Position numbers and translations under genes: made by a program
Notes under the pieces: generated by a model
What the model was told of the DNA's origin: nothing
What the model saw: only the letters and a program-made list of their open reading frames with translations
The model's database searches: none
In this document: piece after piece, positions 63,301 through 64,000 of the stretch
Layout: every line of letters begins with the position of its first letter
Numbering within the stretch: position 1 is the stretch's first letter
Origin: Parapedobacter tibetensis
GTDB taxonomy: Bacteria > Bacteroidota > Bacteroidia > Sphingobacteriales > Sphingobacteriaceae
Direction of reading: 5' to 3'
DNA: 64,000 nucleotides
Assembly (NCBI RefSeq): GCF_024643205.1
Contig: NZ_JAMKQJ010000018.1
Coordinates: forward strand, 45,436 to 109,435

Positions 63301-64000
63301 CAACCCATCGGCTACGCCGGAAGATATCGCGGACGTACTGGTCAACGGAGTCGATCCCGTCGATCCATTGTGCCTGATGCCTGGCGAGGAAGTCGTATTG
63401 ACGGCCACGCTGAGCGCGACCAGCACGATCGAAAACGAGGTGTTCCACTGGTACGACACGAACGGCGACATGGTTGCCGGTGGTGCAAACGGTACCTTGA
63501 ACCTCGGTGAACTGATGCCGGGCACTTATACCTACAGCGTGGGTGTTAGCGGAGACGGTGTTTGCGAGAGCGCCGAGGGCGACCGCAAGACGGTTACCTT
63601 CACGATCAACCCATCGGCTACGCCGGAAGATATCGCGGACGTACTGGTCAACGGAGTCGATCCCGTCGATCCATTGTGCCTGATGCCTGGCGAGGAAGTC
63701 GTATTGACGGCCACGCTGAGCGCGACCAGCACGATCGAAAACGAGGTGTTCCACTGGTACGACACGAACGGCGACATGGTTGCCGGCGGTGCAAACGGTA
63801 CCTTGAACCTCGGTGAACTGATGCCGGGCACTTATACCTACAGCGTGGGTGTTAGCGGAGACGGTGTTTGCGAGAGCGCCGAGGGCGACCGCAAGACGGT
63901 TACCTTCACGATCAACGATGCCGCTACCGAAGCCGACATCGCGGAAGTACTGGTTAACGGAGTCGATCCCGTCGATCCATTGTGCCTGATGCCTGGCGAG
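54320..64000 (+). CDS. Giant modular secreted surface protein (adhesin-like), runs off the window
   Basis: An open frame of 3,227 codons without a stop to the last base. It starts MEASSTLTKKSFSRF with a signal peptide (YIYLAVPLLLLLAPGLMEGA, cleavage near AYGQ). Four copies of a two-part module of about 360 residues follow (54400-58820), each closed by a DCPDP or similar linker. Then come four DUF11 domains (58830-60480, TVDGDASVTSVSGGETVAYT-like), four Ig-like domains (60484-61490, WYLDDVEIDGETS-like), a further module copy (61495-62450), more Ig-like domains (62455-63000) and a 102-residue Ig-like tandem array (63001 on). A C-terminal T9SS sorting domain is expected beyond the window. It is likely exported by T9SS and acts in adhesion, motility or matrix; this is inference from architecture. 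Confidence 0.9.
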   Translation, partial: MEASSTLTKKSFSRFLYIYLAVPLLLLLAPGLMEGAYGQTKVLADEVTYTSPTKPVLIGTGNPTVENPNNALTDDENFARLLASPGIAAGLGSYIGEIELKFENTLVADTWSYVRIAGDNSLFDALLGGTLGELLGDVLGVVLLGNQEIVIDARNGATSVLLQNSTQGFNTDRIKLVVDKEGRYHIAIRPDASYDRIRITNRTGSLLGLGVERSLDVYNAFYFDEDADCLQAQFTSFDGEGLSLNLLQNGAGATDLENAIDDDEDTYSQISAGTISLGLGNSIYQTIYYDRLSAPEDYLKIKLGVANGAAVNAQLIGNIEIKAYAGNSEVYSKKLSGGLINGVDVLGLLQDGEPATVYIGPGVAFDRVTVGYNAVVDLNLGNAPIYLYDVKRYGADCPDPSPLPAPDPTDPMLSNSDCDATVIDFAYANFPYNTVDGNNDTYTTLEASSGIALGVGAYDGFIELGFDARAAGTTTYIRIDFDEDVLGGLLELGGNIGDLAGDVVNNVLFGEHYFTVEAKDAGSLVMSRSSNLAFQENPTLGSIGAGEVKVIQDKNGHYYVAVTPELAYNSIRVTEQLGAILGLGEFRNMNVYHACMSTGADDCEQAFATYSESDGISLDLLGVGGAGVADAHHTIDENSASVEDDNTYSEISIGAAGVGASVFQFVEFHTLSSPADYFKVKLGVDNGSLLDVQLLSNIEIRAYNGDELVYSQRLQNGLVAGLDILGLLSANNVVTIPIGPGVAFDRIAVGLNTAVDLSLFSSPLRLYSIKRFGADCPDPNPLPEPPETEPPFNTADCSVTLGEFEHTNFPYNAVDGNHDTYATLTSGSGVVLGAGAFDGFIELSYDQPITAGEMSYVRIDMEDEGLLDVLVGGSLGEFIADVGDLLLFGNHYFDISVRNAANTEIYNASGIGGFGTDNARIVQDKVGRYYIAFTADEAYQSIRITLKNTAVAGLDATTTMNVYGMCRETEFDACEQATFTSFDGTGLSANLLDGANPAGVVNPQYAIDDNNSNYAEFGLGTAAIGATIYQDIYFKTKSSTTDKVKLRLQMPQTLLNADLLGAYKVYLFNGDDQVFEATLQEGLINDLDLLGLFNTGGVVGVEFEPGVEYDRLRFELGSVAALSIGNPVRLYGVYRISEDCPDPEFEEPPYQSPVCIDEVISAANVDDIQNVIDGNHNSYATIRSDAGLVLGIGAYDGHLELGYAGEVAANTTSYIRISEENGLLDALVGGSLGDFLAGLVELTALGNHYFDVIVKDGSDNDVLTRTSQNGFLDESLNIDPKVRIVQDRVGRYYLAITPDVAYQSVRLETHTTALLGLTSSEGRLNVYGMCYEAGFDGCAVPVTTSYDGTGLSADLLGTGGAGVQNAFWAIDENSSNFSTLSLGNIAVAGSIQQHIQFNKATEANTAIRVRLGVGAGTLSADLLGTLEVIGYLDNQEVYSEEFEQAFLGVNLLTLLNNGEAADLAVTPGVPVDEIAIRLSSLLGIGVSPNVRLYQVTPDCDAPTFTAWKSYVIDGDPTLASVSGGEEVVYTIHVRNTGSVALEDFMITDAIPANTVFVESADGTLDGDSVRFTGVNVPVDGGTTVSFTVTVDENLTGVSEIVNVALVKADENDPGTETFPPADNENPTDPDDSGDTGTIIPVEQINSLISWKAYTVDGDASVTSVSGGETVAYTIYVRNTGNQDLTNVVISDMLPEGVTYEAGGDLSGSTVTFTIDELAVGETSAPLVFSVIVNDDLTGIDVIRNVATVTSEEITTPEESFPPVDNENPTDPDDTGDTGTEIPVDPATSLVSWKAYTVNDDASIMAVSGGETVEYAIYVRNTGNQTLTNVVISDELPAGVAYVSGGTLNGNTVTFTIPSLAVGATSVPQSFTVTVDEDLTGIDVIRNVATVVSEEITIPEESYPPVDNGNPIDPDDTGDTGTEIDVEPMHSVDFAKIGLSDGANNGQAQAGDIITYTLTVTNTGNKALTDVAITDDIPANTTLNDAGDFTQNGTTMEATIATLAVDESLSLSFSVEVDAIDPGVVTSIDNVAEVTFPNEDNTGDLTETAEHSMPTDCIEVIAGEITLSVDQNEICVGDEVLLSATSAIPGAMYHWYTNSGLTGTPLISADGATLAVSPTGNTTYYVLLVADGYCFNTPPANISVTVNPAPEVPTIMINGDAEICAGSMVELTATAGADSYIWYLDDVEIDGETSNTLMVGEAGAYTVVAVNGSGCESGISASVTISVLPVPDQPTITVDGSTEICEGSGVLLTSSAGAGNQWFLNGAPIDGATESTYTATEAGDYTVVVTGINFCESQPSDAVSITVNPIPEITIDGATEYVIEIGGSVTLPSVTVDPASATVTWFDPEGNAVMGATVGPFNEPGTYIYTVVAEDGDCSATASISIVVFDPNACPPGYERIYAATVLSASGVTNPNNALGSNLVDSANVAIPLSALLGARNFDLGFGQSFTGEDLHVKLGTRQGVDLLGGVEVGLQPLFNGNPVGTAINLNSGWLVSLLAGADQGDIVIPTAADVTFNGVRVSVRAALVSLLGEIDVHAAYVNTKVTELADCEEVSDILTGSTSGVLGVLNGVANKWAVTTDDMDDFATIRQNVGVAGHVHLTTLYPSVAKAGDSVRVILRNPGGGLIDVGLLNGIWIHAFNGNTSVQETQVGASLLSIRLLPGSSDLNIVSFAVDAPFDRIQIRAGGIATALASLDVARIERIASVAVQVPVGVDGEFEVCQGGDIVLEADDCGTDYDWYDELTGGSMIGTGLAFAVPMDWAPGQYTIYVQPKRFGCDYGGRIPIVINVLESPTANDITVEADEDAYCLGDDVVLTANTTLSLTDPQFSWYFDTDKLEPVMDGNGVTYDIQNGVMTIAGLIPGTYTYYVSVREGADGCENAAGDLASITITVDDNATEDDLIDIAVNGVDPIDPLCLMPGEEVVLTTELSATSTIVNPVFHWYDVSGEPVMGGEDGELNLGELMPGTYTYSVGVSGDGVCETTEGDRKTVTFTINPSATPEDIADVLVNGVDPVDPLCLMPGEEVVLTATLSATSTIENEVFHWYDTNGDMVAGGANGTLNLGELMPGTYTYSVGVSGDGVCESAEGDRKTVTFTINPSATPEDIADVLVNGVDPVDPLCLMPGEEVVLTATLSATSTIENEVFHWYDTNGDMVAGGANGTLNLGELMPGTYTYSVGVSGDGVCESAEGDRKTVTFTINDAATEADIAEVLVNGVDPVDPLCLMPGE
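63001..64000 (+). repeat. Tandem 306-bp repeats inside the giant surface protein gene
   Basis: Units of exactly 306 bp (102 residues) begin at about 63001, 63307, 63613 and 63919; the last is cut by the window end. Each encodes an Ig-like domain (CLMPGEEVVLT, FHWYDTNGDMV, GELMPGTYTYSVGVSGDGVC). The second and third units are almost identical at DNA level (one difference noticed, near 63786), while the first is clearly diverged. Confidence 0.9.

Noticed and set aside
62828..63831. Long minus-strand open frames (up to 308 codons) opposite the adhesin repeats
   Set aside because: They have the same 306-bp period as the plus-strand repeats and arise from the repeated codon pattern of the adhesin; the plus strand has the signal peptide and domain logic.
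63001..64000. CRISPR-like repeat array
   Set aside because: Repeat units are 306 bp, contiguous, in frame and protein-coding; there are no spacers.
1..64000. tRNA or rRNA genes
   Set aside because: No cloverleaf-like segment with the T-loop GTTCGA/GTTCAA pattern and acceptor stem, and no rRNA sequence, was found in the gene-free regions.

Overview
The window comes from a Bacteroidota chromosome, most likely a member of the Sphingobacteriaceae. The evidence is two ECF-sigma/FecR/SusC/SusD loci, type IX secretion (T9SS)-style modular surface proteins, family proteins typical of the phylum (DUF6266, DUF3078, DUF5606, DPP7-type S46 peptidase), and promoters of the form TTG-N19/20-TAnnTTTG in place of sigma70 -35/-10 boxes. 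Genus cannot be fixed from this sequence.

Layout. 0-8.1 kb: housekeeping genes (rseP, a Dabb-domain lipoprotein, a YwbE-like protein, carA, eno) with accessory pieces between them: a truncated gliding-motility/T9SS protein tail, two DUF6266 proteins and a Txe/YoeB toxin-antitoxin pair. carA has a leader of about 200 nt with two hairpins. 8.1-19.8 kb: polysaccharide utilisation locus 1 on the minus strand (FecR, SusC with STN domain, SusD, DUF4959/DUF5000-like and DUF4998/discoidin surface lipoproteins, GH43-discoidin), with its ECF sigma gene divergent. 19.9-22.0 kb: an S46 dipeptidyl-peptidase. 22.4-34.5 kb: locus 2 on the plus strand (GH127-like beta-L-arabinofuranosidase, ECF sigma, FecR, SusC, SusD, secreted metallophosphoesterase, beta-helix protein). 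Both loci carry arabinose-releasing enzyme families, so pectic or arabinan-type or arabinosylated glycans are reasonable, unproven substrates. In each locus the SusC STN domain, FecR and sigma factor should form a trans-envelope switch.

34.5-42.9 kb: a Crp-family gene fragment, an HxlR regulator divergent from a RibD/DHFR-like reductase, then conserved genes (divIC/ftsB-like, DUF3078, rlmH, M48 protease with lemA, DUF5606, cyclophilin, radC, gtrA-like). 42.9-45.2 kb: a small graveyard of mobile elements (IS66 transposase C-terminal remnant and a decayed IS5-family element with recognisable terminal inverted repeats). 45.3-51.0 kb: pheT, a coiled-coil gene, zapA, a strong 6S-RNA-like structured RNA, rny and a DUF962/Mpo1-like membrane protein.

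51.0-64 kb: a STAND-like NTPase with an N-terminal DNA-binding-like domain, an 850 bp gene-free region, then a divergent giant secreted surface protein that stays open to the end of the window (3,227 codons so far). It consists of four copies of an unrecognised two-part module of about 360 residues, four DUF11 domains, Ig-like domains, and a tandem array of 102-residue Ig-like repeats whose two central copies are almost identical at DNA level. The most noteworthy items are the 6S RNA candidate, the giant adhesin with its neighbouring NTPase, the beta-helix protein with a membrane hairpin inside a C-terminal Fn3-like domain, and the carA leader.
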